Part shown: one piece after another, positions 22,885 through 33,615 of the stretch | Position numbering within the stretch: position 1 is the stretch's first letter | Layout of the letters: each line of letters starts with the position of its first letter | Assembly (NCBI GenBank): GCA_010405405.1 | Contig: MU004243.1 | Coordinates: 677,340 to 741,339 of the forward strand | Source of the DNA: Microthyrium microscopicum | Lineage: Eukaryota; Ascomycota; Dothideomycetes; Microthyriales; Microthyriaceae | Reading direction: 5' to 3' | DNA: 64,000 nt | Notes under the pieces: model-generated | Told to the model about the DNA's origin: nothing | Databases searched by the model: none | The model's input: only the letters and a program-made list of their open reading frames with translations | Program-made: the position numbers and the translations under genes

Positions 22885-24079
22885 ATGGCAGACAAGAAAG
22901 CAGATATGCCCGACTCCCTGCGTGCCTCCTTCGAGGCCACAAAGGTGGAGTATAGACAACTTGGAAAGTCTGGCCTACGCGTCAGTGTCCCAGTCCTAGG
23001 TATACCATTCCCCAATCCCTCCCTACTACACCATCACTAACGATTGCCTAGGTGCCATGTCCTTCGGTTCCAAACTCTGGCAACCCTGGGTCGAAGACGA
23101 CGAAGCCAAAGTAACCGCCCTCCTCAAAGCCGCCTACGACTGCGGTCTCAACACCTGGGACACCGCCAACGTCTACTCCGCCGGCGTCTCCGAAACCCTC
23201 ATCGGCAACGCCGTCAAATCGCTAAAAATCCCACGCCACAAACTCACCCTTCTGACAAAATGCTTCGGCACTGTCGGCGAGGAGCCTGGTGCCAACCATA
23301 TCAAGTACCCGGAAATGAAGGGCACGAAAGACTATGTGAACCAGGGAGGTTTGAGTAGGGCCGCGATATTCAATGCGGTGGATGCGTCTCTTAAGAGGCT
23401 GCAGATGGAGTATATTGATTTATTGCAGATTCATCGGTTTGATACTAGCGTGCCGGTGGAGGAGACGATGAAGGCGTTGCATGATCTGGTGCAGTGTGGG
23501 AAGGTTAGGTATATTGGCGCGAGTAGTATGTGGACGTTTCAGTTTGCGGGGATGCAGACTGTGGCGGAGAAGAATGGGTGGACGAAGTTTGTTAGTATGC
23601 AGAATCATTATTCGCTTTGCGTAAGTACTCCCTCCTTCCTGCCAGATGGCTAAGGCTAACGAGTGTATCAGTATCGCGAAGAAGAGCGCGAAATGAACAA
23701 ATATTGCGCTCAAACTGGCGTCGGTCTTATCCCCTGGTCCCCTCTTTATCGCGGCGCTCTTGCGCGTCCGGTCAACTCTGACGCTACGCCGCGCTCTGAA
23801 GCGGCTGCTACTGGTAATCGGGCCTTTGGAGGTGGACCTAGCGAGGCGGATAAGGCTATCATTGGTAGAGTGGAGGAACTTGCGAAGAAGAAGGGTTGGC
23901 CGATGGCTCAGGTGGCGTTGGCGTGGATTCTGCAGAAAGGCACGGTGCCGATTGTGGGATTTAGTAGTGTGGAGCGTATGATGCAGGCAGTGGAGGTCAA
24001 GGGGAAGACGTTGACGGATGAGGAAGTCAAGTATTTGGAGGAGCCGTATGTTCCTAAGGCTGTACAGGGCCATGCTTGA
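22885..24079 (+). CDS. Aldo-keto reductase, versiconal hemiacetal acetate reductase-like
   Basis: Three exons, 22885-22999, 23052-23620 and 23672-24079, encode 363 residues. The barrel motifs are clear: [21 protein letters not shown] at the first strand, catalytic Asp and Tyr in [10 protein letters not shown], Lys in LTLLTKC, His in LLQIHRFD, and the NADP-binding region [10 protein letters not shown] near the C-terminus. It should be a cytosolic NADPH-dependent oxidoreductase. The [12 protein letters not shown] stretch recalls the versiconal hemiacetal acetate reductase-like subfamily of moulds, but no polyketide cluster genes are nearby, so a general carbonyl-reducing role is equally likely. 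It converges on the SHMT gene. Confidence 0.9.
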
Positions 24080-24396
24080 TGGGGTAGATGTGTGTTCGAA
24101 GAATAGAACCATATGGACTGTGATGGTATAAGCCATAAGATGAATTGATGTGAGAGTTTGATTGATTGATTGATTGTTTTGGCATGTCAGAACAGCTGGT
24201 TGAAGTGTCGTGACATGACTATATGAGCGTTGAGCTCGAGTATCTGTTGTATAACTAAAGTTGAAAAGACACCGGAAACCCCGTTAAAACGTTGAAGTCA
24301 TCCGTTTGTTGAACAATGACGCCTGCGCCAACCGATACCTATTTATGCATACAGAAAAAACAATCGCCGCCCCAGCTTTTATCTACTCGATGGCGC
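24080..24396. other. Convergent 3' spacer
   Basis: Between the stops of the aldo-keto reductase and SHMT genes. A short TTGA/GATT run at about 24155-24175 is the only notable feature. Confidence 0.35.
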
Positions 24397-25960
24397 CTAA
24401 ACTGGTAGTGGGAAGGAGCTGGCCCACTCAATCACTTCCTTCTTCATATCGTTGATGGTGGTGTTGTCACCAGCTGCGACCTTGGCCTTGAAGTCCTTGA
24501 GCTTGTTGGCCTCCTTGGGTAGGCTACCTTGGATCTCCTTGACAAGCTTGATGCAGGTGTCAAAGTAGCGGGCAATACGTTTGAAGTCTGCCTCGCTCAT
24601 ACCACGCGATGTCATGGCTGGGGCACCAATACGGATTCCCATGGGTGATAGCGCACTCTTGTCAGCGGGCGTTGTGTTCTTGTTGCAAGCGATGTTGGCT
24701 TGCTCGAGAGTGGCTTCGAGACGGGCACCATCGATGCCGTGTGGCTTAAGATCGAGAAGAACCATGTGGTTGTCTGTGCCGTCAGTGACGAGCTTATGGC
24801 CGAGCTTCTTGAATTCTTCTTCTAGAGCTTTGGCGTTCTTGATGACCTGTTGTTGGTATTGCTTGAAATCGTCGGTCTGGGCTTGCTTTAAAGCGACAGC
24901 GAGAGCGGTGATGGTGTGGTTGTGAGGACCACCTTGATGGCCAGGGAAGACGGAGAAGTTGATGGGCTCTTCAAGATCGTACTGTGTCTGTTTGCCGTTC
25001 TTGTCGGTGCTTCGGACACCCTTTCGGAAAAAGATCATGGCTCCACGAGGACCACGGAGGGACTTGTGAGTGGTTGTGGTAACAATATCAGCGTGCTCGA
25101 ATGGCGATGGGCTGACGCCAGCAGCAACGAGACCAGAGATATGTGCCATGTCGACCATGAAATAGCAGCCAACTTTGTCAGCAATTTGTCGGAAGCGAGC
25201 ATAGTCAAAGTTTCGGCAGTATGCGCTGGTGCCAGCAACGATGACCTTGGGTCGGTATAGGAGTGCATTCTCTTCGAGACGGTCGTAGTCAATCAGTCCG
25301 GTCTCGAGGTTACATCGGTAGGGAAGGGATTCGAAGTAAATTGAAGTGACGGAAATCCTGCTGTGGTTAGCTTTTATTTCTCAATCGTCCGAAGACGTGC
25401 TTACTTCTTGTTTGGTGCTTGATATCCGTGACTCAAATGACCACCATGAGGAAGATCCAAGCCCATGATACGCTCATGAGGCTTCATAATTGCCTGGTAG
25501 ACTTCCAAATTTGCTGGGCAACCGCTCAAAGTTTGAACATTGACACCCCACTTCTCTGGGTCGAGGTTGAAGGTCTTCAAGGCGCGGTTTTGGCAGAGTA
25601 TCTCAATCTCATCAATGTGCTGATTTCCTCCATAGTATCTCTTTCCAGGGTACCCTTCAGAGTACTTGTTAGACATTGGCGATCCAAGGGCGTCAAATAC
25701 GGCGCGGGAGGTGACATTTTCGGAAGCAATGAGTAGAATTGACTCTCGTTGACGCTTGATCTCCTTCTCCTGTAGATTCTTCAGCCATTGACTCGTTGTA
25801 AGAAGGGATTGGGATCATACCATGATCTGGGCGACCTCGGAGTCGGAGTCTACGAGAGACTTCTCCATCATCTGTGGCAATTAGCATTTGTGCGGGGCAA
25901 ACGTAGGCCATTGAAGAATTGTACCTCCTTGTGGGTCTGGGAGAGAGCGTAGGTAGACAT
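24397..25960 (-). CDS. Serine hydroxymethyltransferase, cytosolic type
   Basis: Four exons, 25960-25925, 25871-25821, 25769-25405 and 25357-24397, encode 470 residues. The short first exons (36 and 51 nt) give [12 protein letters not shown] and [17 protein letters not shown]; no mitochondrial presequence is present, so it is the cytosolic form. Landmarks are [29 protein letters not shown], the substrate/PLP region [10 protein letters not shown] and the PLP Schiff-base lysine in [10 protein letters not shown] (about Lys 249). The enzyme interconverts serine plus tetrahydrofolate with glycine plus methylene-tetrahydrofolate in one-carbon metabolism. Length matches yeast SHM2. Confidence 0.95.
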
Positions 25961-26526
25961 GTTGGCTGATTGTGTAGGGTATGACTTTTGGATTGTATGG
26001 TAAAGATGAATTGAGTGAAGGTGAAGGCGAAGGAGAATGAGAGAAGGCAAAAAGTTTGGTGGGTTGTCAAAAAATGCAGACCAGAAAAAAGTTCGATTCG
26101 ATGACACGACCAGACCCCTCCCCCTCACCAACCCATGTTTCGTGCATTGGACGCCCATCCCTGCAATATTTCCCCTGTTCCTTTCGGGATGGACACGCTA
26201 TGCGGCGATATCACTTGTTCAATGTGATGTAGTATCTACAAGTGATAACTTGAAGGAGCAAATCCTCATGGGCTCACGGGAGGGGTAAAGGATGGTACAT
26301 GCTGTTTGCATTGGTTGATTGACTAACACGCTGACCTCGATACTTCAGCTATTGTTTCGCATTATGATGCTGATTAGGCACTTCCCCAGCGAGTGTGCTA
26401 TACTATACATAGAAACCGGTGTCAAGCATTACTCTCAATTTCGGCTGGACAATCGAGCAATTCTGCGGCACGTTTCCATCGTGGCCCAACTTGTCCTTGG
26501 AGAGAAGCTGGAAGAGATGGGCCCTT
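25961..26526. other. Upstream region of SHMT and 3' end of RPA34
   Basis: Spacer between two tandem minus-strand genes. It carries a pyrimidine-rich leader for SHMT on the minus strand and no recognised gene. Confidence 0.35.
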
Positions 26527-28309
26527 CTAGACTGCGGTCTTGTCCTTCTTCTTCTTTTTCTTCTCCTTTTTAGCTTTGGGCACGTCGACATCGGCCATGA
26601 TCGTGTCCTGAGGCTCTGGTTTTACCACAACTTTGGATGGAGTATCAAACACCTCTTCCTGTGGAATGGTGACATTCTCCGCTTGGGGTATGATGAGACC
26701 ATCCGCTTGAGGTATCTCGTTTTCTGGCTGAGCAACAACAATGTTACCAGCCTTTTGTGCTCGTGCAGCTTCCTTCTCTTTCCGACGCTTCTCTTTCTCT
26801 TCTCGTTTCTTCTGCTTTTCAGCCTTCTTATCTTTTGATACCAATGCGGTACCGTTCATTTGACCGGTATCTTCTCGAGGCTCTGGTTTGAGAGCTAATT
26901 GAGCAGCCTGGACCGATTGTACAGACTGTGATGCCAGAGCGGGTTCCTCCAACTGACCCTATTGTCTGGTGTTAGCTGGCTGCTTTGGATTTAAAGTACC
27001 CGAGGATGTTTCCAGGAGCAGTAGTACTTACATTGCTGGCATTTTCCACCGGACCGTCGGCAACTTGCGGTGGCACTGCATTCTTCTCTGAAGCGGCAGA
27101 TTTTGAAGACTGGACTGGCTGCACAGAGGCTGGTTGAGCATATTCTGCTGCTTGTAAAGAGGGGCCTGGTTCCGAAGTGATTTGTATATCGTCCATCGTT
27201 TGTGGTTGAGCTCCGTCTGCTACGTCCAAAGTGGCGCGGCTTTTCTTCTTCATTTCCTTCTTTGCCTGTTTTCTCTTTTCCTTCTCGGTCATCTGTGGGT
27301 TGTCTGGTGCTTTTGCTTGTCCTGACGCCTCCGGTACTGTAAGTGGAGGTGCATCCATCATGTCAATGTCTTCGAAAGCTACGTCGTCTTCTGCTTCACC
27401 TCCTCTTCTGATGTCTCCGGCGCCGAAACCCATGGGTTTGAATCGCATGCGCATGCCTTTGGGCTGTCTTCGTCTTGGTATCTTGTTTGGATGTTCGCGG
27501 TCAAGCGGATCTGGGTTCGGTCGCTTCAGATTCGGTATTTCCTGCATATGCAGAACATGCTGAACCTTTGCGTGAACTTCGCTTGTTAGCTATGATCATT
27601 CATCCTATCAAACAAGACGTACCAGATCTATAACCCCCTTTTGCCGGGAGTAGTACTCGTAGGCCTTTACGGGTTGCATCATCGAATGTGAGACCGTAAG
27701 ATGTATCTCTATAACTTAAAATCTCCTCTCCTTGCTCTGCGGCTTGCCACGACAGCGCGGTGAGTTCTTCCATCGGCACATTTGCTGGCGCAGAAATATA
27801 GAATAGCTCTTTTCCCTGCAAAGTCTCGGCATTGAAATGAAGGGCGGAAGATATCGTGGCGGTTTCCGCAGGAGCGAAACCAAGAGGAGGGACGAATGGT
27901 TTTGCGGGACGGATGGTGTCGCTTGTGGAGAATACGTTGGTTTCTTGTTGTTGAGAGCTGATAGAATTAGAACTTGGTAAAGGTGTGACGGTCTGACTTC
28001 TTACTGCGATTTGCTCGGCGCTGGCTGCTGAGCGGGCGCCGCTTCGTTTTCTGAGCTCTCATCCTCAGACTCTTCTGCCCCACTGGTAGCTGGAGATTCT
28101 GAGACCCGTGTGGCTTTTTGCGCCGAAGAAGTACCTTCAGCCTCGCTCTCTTCTTCCTCTTCCTCTTCGTCGTCTTCCATGTCACTATCCGCAACTACCT
28201 CCGCGCTGAGAGGCGGCTTGCTAGGTGTCCGGGGCGTCGAGGCTTTCGCTGAGTTGATTTTGGATGCGGATTTTCGTTTTGAGCCCGAAGGTTCACCGGA
28301 TTTCGCCAT
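26527..28309 (-). CDS. RPA34: DNA-directed RNA polymerase I subunit RPA34-like
   Basis: Four exons, 28309-28005, 27957-27623, 27576-27032 and 26958-26527, encode 538 residues. Residues 1-100 are a Ser/Glu/Asp-rich disordered tail. The RPA34 (A34.5) fold follows: PAKPFVPPLGFAP, GKELFYISAPANVP, GLRVLLPAKGGYRS and VQHVLHMQEIPNL, ending with the conserved basic turn PKGMRMRFKPMGFG. The C-terminal half is Lys/Glu-rich with repeated KKEKKK clusters, as in other A34.5 subunits. It should pair with A49 in RNA polymerase I in the nucleolus. An in-frame ATG at 28432 would add 41 residues; 28309 is preferred because its context (GACCATGGCG) is strong. The gene is divergent from the GRC3-like gene. Confidence 0.82.
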
Positions 28310-28499
28310 GGTCGCGAGTATCTCGTACTCGTCGGGTCTGATGTGGGGTGAAATAAGTTTGAGAGTTGACGTCGGAAAAAAAAGCCGAAGCGAACCTTTT
28401 ACGTTGCCCCTCCAGATCTTGCGTAGCCCCATCGTCTTTCATACGAACTTGCTACTCTCCAGATTTATAGCCTGAACAATACAGCCCAAACGATTCAAC

Positions 28500-30653
28500 A
28501 TGAGTCGAAAACGAAAAGTGACGGAGGAATCAGAACCAGGTGAGACCCTCAGTGTTCTCCCTTCAATTTAATTAGCCAGGATCTAGGAATTCTTTGCTAC
28601 AGTGTATGGTGAAATAGGATGTCCTTTTTAGAAGAACTAACCATAACCCAATGGGAGCGCGCATTCTTTCTGCTCACTGGGAGGAGATATCATTGCTAAC
28701 TTTTTGAGATAGTTACTCTCAAAAAATCAGCACTTGAGCCGATTAGCGCTCTACAAGCACTATCAAAAGCGTCAAGGATCCATCCTCGGAATCTCGAAGA
28801 TGAATTATCAAGCTTAGAGGCCTTTCATGATACTTCCAAAACATCCAACGGAAGTCCTCATGGAGAACGTATCACAGACCTGGACTATGATAGCGAGGCA
28901 GGAATGTCCGACAACGAGTCAGACAGTGAACCATCATCTCCTAATACTCCATTTGTCGACCAAGTCCTAAGTTCCTGGAATGGTCAAAAGGCAAACACTG
29001 AACCAGCTATCGATGGCTCGGAACGCATCAAGCTTTCGTACGATCAGACTCTCACCAGTGTTGGTCACTACGAACTCAAGGTCATCTCCGGTGTAGTCTC
29101 GATGTACGGAGCATATCTGACTACAAAATCAATAACTCGTAGGGTCCTGGCGTCGTCCACCGAGTCATTACCGGTGATTCGATGTGTCTCTGGTGATTGG
29201 GCTGAGATTCAACTATCGAGTGTCAACGATACAAGTGTTTCTCCAGACCTCAGTGCTGTATCACCCCTTTTTCAAGGAGTGTGGAAATGCAAATGTGAGC
29301 ACTGTGTGGTCAATATTTCGGCAAGCTATATCAAGGTAAGCAATACTGAAGTCTCCAAATCTTGATCTTGACAATTCCGTACTGACTGGCCATCAGCTTC
29401 GTCACTCGAGCGAGCATCATTTGGCCAAAGTCTCATCACTTGGAACATCCGTGGATTGGCAACAATATCTTCATACCAATGCGCAAAGAAGCTCGTCTAC
29501 AAACGGGGCTTTTTCAATAGTTGTCACAGGTCAAAATCCCTTGGAGATATCAACATTTTCCAGACTCTTGACAAACTCCCTCCTCACGCTTGGCAAATCC
29601 AAAAGCCAAAGTCAGGTACTTTTTCTTGACCTAGATCCTGAACGATCTGAGAATGGCTGGCCTGGACATATATCTCTGTCAAAAATTCAGCAGCCAGTAC
29701 TACAGCCAAATTGGACCCATGATGCGCAAGCCAATGATACTATCCTAAGAGCGCACCCGATCGGCGTCAAATCCAACGGGCGTAGTAAAGCTAGATACTT
29801 GGCCGGTGTCCAAGATCTTGTCAGACTTGCCAACAAAATACGTATAGCGAATCGAAGAGACCCTATTCAGCTCCTCATACACTGCCCAGCTTCCGCTCAA
29901 ATCTTTGGTAACGGTCTCATCAAAAACATCCTCGAGATAGTTACCGATGCCGAAGTGGTGAATATCTCAAAAACCCAGCTTTCAACGATTCCACCCACCC
30001 ACAAAGTGACGCAGCTCCCACCTCTACCAGAAAATATAGCACTCTTTTCCTCTAGATCAGTATCTCAACAGCGAGACATGCAGCTTCAGTCTTACTTCCA
30101 TACAACCTGCCGCCCCAAATCATCACCGTGTCCTAGCCCCATCACTAGCTGGCGGCCGTATGTTGTCTCCTATAGCGAAGGCAGATGTGATTTTGCCGGC
30201 TTTCATTTCACCCCTGAAATTCCTCATATGTACCCAGGCATGCTTTCAAATCTATTGAATGGCACGTTAGTGTCCATCGTGGTTGCAGACGATAACATGT
30301 CGTTCGCGGAGCATGAAATATTGAGGGGCGAGAAGGATGATTTGCCATACTTTGCCCCGTCGAACGATCCCATCATCGACGCTACCATGTGCAGCTCGAT
30401 AGGTATTGCACTCATTCGCAGCATAGATGTAGAGAGGAAGCTACTCCTGATATTAGCACCGCCGGACATGTCAAAGATAGCTTCAGAACGGATCGTGCTA
30501 GTGGCAGGTTTATTTGATGTGCCGAGCTGGGCGTATCGAGAGGACTACCACTTCCGGAAGCATGTCGCGCAAACTGGGGATGCTGAGGCCCGAAAGCATT
30601 TTGCGGATACGTCGAGTGGTGTCCCATGGCTTGAGTGTTCAGACATCGTCTGA
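28500..30653 (+). CDS. GRC3: GRC3-like polynucleotide 5'-kinase family protein with degenerate P-loop
   Basis: Three exons, 28500-28539, 28713-29335 and 29397-30653, encode 639 residues. Order and content fit GRC3/NOL9: a basic/acidic N-terminus, an N-terminal beta domain (YELKVISGVVSMYGAYL), a kinase domain and a C-terminal domain ending SSGVPWLE. GRC3 cuts and phosphorylates the ITS2 spacer of pre-rRNA together with Las1. Here the Walker A motif, normally GPKxSGKST, reads GQNPLEIST (about 266-274): the invariant Gly-Lys is missing. The following DLDPGQPEFSPPG region reads DLDPERSENGWPG (about 299-311). The rest of the frame is intact. Either this is a non-catalytic paralogue or the enzyme has diverged. 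Its divergent neighbour RPA34 is also a ribosome-biogenesis gene. Confidence 0.82.
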
Positions 30654-31091
30654 ATCGTTGCTCCTCAACAGCATTATTCTGTGTCGAAAGTATTACTTCA
30701 CCGTTCCATCAAGGATCATATCGTCATAATCACTCGACTCATCAGTTATTTTGTCTATTCGCTGTGAGCCCATTAGGCTATGTCTCAGCCTTGCGTTCAT
30801 CATTTCGCAATACCACGCCAAGCCGTCATCTTTCTGCTGTATATCTATCGACAAATCCTTGGTAAATCTAGACACACTATGTTGCTAGTGCCCAGTAAGC
30901 TACCTAAAATGTTGGTAAGACAACGTGTTCCAACCTGGGCCAACTAGCTTCGAAATTTACCAAATTTTCTCACACTCAAACCTAGATTTCCTACATCCTC
31001 TCTTGTCAACACCACAACGCGCTGCTCTTCCTTTTGCTCCACCGATACAGTCTGGAACAGTTAAACTTTTGTGAAAATCATATACTTCGAT
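30654..31091. other. Upstream region of EXR2
   Basis: Contains the GRC3 3' end and EXR2 promoter. A weak copy of the EXR bipartite motif is at 30769-30791; a CT-rich leader precedes the ATG. Confidence 0.35.
30769..30791 (+). promoter_or_regulatory. Weak bipartite motif upstream of EXR2
   Basis: CCCATTA, N10, CAGCCTTG: the spacing is that of the other EXR genes, but the CCAAT half has two mismatches. About 300 bp before the ATG. Confidence 0.25.
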
Positions 31092-32407
31092 ATGGCTACT
31101 CGTGACCCAGCCGTACGCTACCCTAAGCGCATGCGATCCGCCATTTCGTACACAGAAACCGATGATCTGAGCGAATCTGAGGTCGCCTATGAGTCTAAGG
31201 ATGACGTGGACTTCGAAGCACCTGTCAAGAAGCAGAAGAAGGCCTCAAATGTCAGAAAAGCACACGCGTTGGCTGACGACAAGCTGACCGATGAGCAAAA
31301 ACGCCAACGCGCAATCTTCCCATTTCTCAGACTGCCAGGAGAGATTCGGAACGAGATCTATCAATGGTGTTTGTGCGTTGATGGTGGCCAACCCATCAAG
31401 ATCCATTCTCCTCCAATTAAATATCCAGGTAAGATGTTCCCAATGAATCTTCCAGAACTTCGCACGTCGCATTGCGTTTGATGGCTACCATGAGATGCGG
31501 TCCTTATCGAGCGCTATAGACACCACTGGATACGTTGTGAGTTTCACAACTTCCAACTCGCAAAGACTATTCGGTTTCTTCGAAGCTCAAAGCCTGTTGG
31601 CTCTGTTCCTAGATCTATACTGACTCAAACTCAGGTAGAGTTAGTTATATTACGGCAAAGCAAAAAGCTCTAGTCAGCGAGCAATCCGGCCACAGCAACA
31701 AGACAGAGTCTAGACCCAAATACCTCCTGGTGCCTCATCTAATGCCAAGAATCCTACTACTCAACCTGCAGATAAATCAGGAAGCAACTCCATTCTTGTA
31801 CCAAAACCGCTTCATCTTCTCCACCACACGAGCACTACATGCTTTCCTTGTCAAAGTTGGCAAAAACAATTGCAACCACCTTCGTAATATCGCCATCTGT
31901 CGACTCTCAAGAAAAGACCGGGTTAGTCGTTATGACATATTCATGACATTACAACAGCTTACTACATGTACCAATGTACAAAGCATTGATATGGATCCCT
32001 TCTTGGAAAGTCTGGAGTGGAATCGATTCAACGTGACTCTAAACGGCAACCTATCTGATGGCTCGGTTGAGGTTGAACTCAAAGCATTTGCGGAACACTT
32101 CTGGGCGGCCACGAGCCACTGGTTTCGAGCTGTTGCTTTGGCCAAACGAAACATATTTGCTGGCCTGCAGATACTTGTCTTTGCCGACGATTCGCTAGAG
32201 CGAACACTTCAGCGGGCCCGTGGCGTCAAATATTCTTGGTGGTACCCTGGCTCTGGTTACCAGGGTCAGTTATTGAAGAGACTTGTTGCCTGTACGAAAC
32301 AGGCCTTTGATACTGAGATGAGATCGCTCATAAAGAGCGACTTCAGCGGCTATGAAGTTGATCCTCAGGGCAATATGCTCATTAATTTGCCTAATCGATT
32401 CCGTTAG
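31092..32407 (+). CDS. EXR2: 2EXR/F-box-like family protein
   Basis: Two exons, 31092-31428 and 31635-32407, encode 369 residues. The N-terminus carries the family block RYPKRMRSAISYTE, a likely nuclear-localisation signal, followed by an acidic/basic linker. The box FPFLRLPGEIRNEIYQWCL is at 76-94, and the second signature WFRAVALAKRNIFAGL is at about 275-290. The 206-nt intron (phase 1, after the box) is long for this genome and its position is not shared by paralogues. This gene and EXR3 lack the phase-0 intron that precedes the box in the other six. First of five consecutive paralogues on the plus strand. Function unknown. Confidence 0.78.
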
Positions 32408-33615
32408 GAAGATCTAAATGACGGTCGGATACAACGAACGCAACACCTCTCTGCTCTCAAGAATCACATAAATTCATCCCTTATCAAATGATATGTCAAG
32501 CATAGCACCCTCTTCCCTATGAACATCGGTGATGGGAGCCATCGGGCCTGATGGGAGTACGACCTTTATCCTGCCATGCCGTTGGGTGTTTTCGAAGTAT
32601 TAGTGCCGTGGCCTGCTTGGAATGAGATATGTAGATTATTAATATCACTTGTTTTCTCATTATACTGACAAAAAAGACGACACACTCCCATGGAGTGGTA
32701 TATCTACCACCTCCTACGCTTTATTATTGAATGCTTTAATTTCCACCAGATACGTGATGCTGGAAATGCTTCAAGTAATGTGATAGGAGATAGTGCATCT
32801 TTTGTTTAGCGGCCTTGATGGGATATCGAGTTCGTCTTCATTGGGGTTGTGCCATTCATTTCGTTTTCCCTTGCGATCTACTCAACACTGCATGGCAAAA
32901 TAACTGGCGTACTACCATCAACTCCAATAACTCCCAGACGCTACGCTCTGTTATCGAGTGCTTTATTTGCCATAAAGGGTTTTCGGAGTGGGAGCATTTA
33001 TCAGATACGAAGGGAATTGAAGCACCTTTTGGTTAGCAGCACTGGTGGTAGCCATTCAGAGCTGATGAGAGTACGCCATTGATTTTGCCATGGCGTTGCT
33101 ACTGATCAAGGTTTAACAAAGGGAAATTTTCAGTCTTGTAAAATTGCTGATTAGCACAGCCAATCAAGCTGCTTATTGTTCAGCCTTATGGCTCTGTAAC
33201 TTCAACCTCGAGTGTTTACAATTTACCTTGCGGGTTCTTTTTATTCGAGAAGGTGAATTACGGCTAGCGTCCAGTCGCTGCGTTGGTTCCTGCCTATGCC
33301 TAAAATACGATTGCCTACATAGGCAGTTGCACCTTCGTTCCTACCTCACTCCAGGTGTTACTCCAAGCACTCCTGCCATTTCACTTATCCATATCCAAGG
33401 TGTTCCAGGCAGACAGACATCGACTATTTAGACTCGTCGCTCGGCTTGAAAAGTCTTCATCCTTTCTTAATCACTCTCCAATCTACCATCCTCTTCGAAA
33501 TTCATCATCGCCTTCAAACTCTACCACTGACTCCGACTATACCACCCCCTACACCATCAAATCCTCTACATTTACTTCTCCTCGACACACTCTGCCCAAA
33601 GGTCTGATCATAAAT
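32408..33615. other. EXR2-EXR3 spacer with duplicated block
   Basis: A block of about 55 bp at 32530-32584 (TGATGGGAGCC..., GAGTACGACC, CCATGCCGTTG) recurs in altered form at 33043-33098. A second pair (CTACGCTTTATTATTGAATG at about 32715 and its relative at about 32940) lies between them in reversed order. These look like remains of duplicated gene flanks. The EXR3 bipartite motif is at 33160-33186, and the rest is EXR3 leader. Confidence 0.45.
33160..33186 (+). promoter_or_regulatory. CCAAT bipartite motif upstream of EXR3
   Basis: CCAATCA, N14, CAGCCTTATGGC, about 456 bp before the ATG. The spacer is 4 bp longer than in the other copies. Confidence 0.5.

Noticed and set aside
24155-24178. 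Short tandem TTGA/GATT run read as a CRISPR-like or regulatory repeat
   Set aside because: A simple tetranucleotide run in a 3' spacer of a eukaryotic genome; no array structure.
26419-26838. Leu/Phe-rich plus-strand frame over the RPA34 tail
   Set aside because: Antisense shadow of Lys/Glu-rich codons of RPA34; the apparent membrane protein is an artefact.
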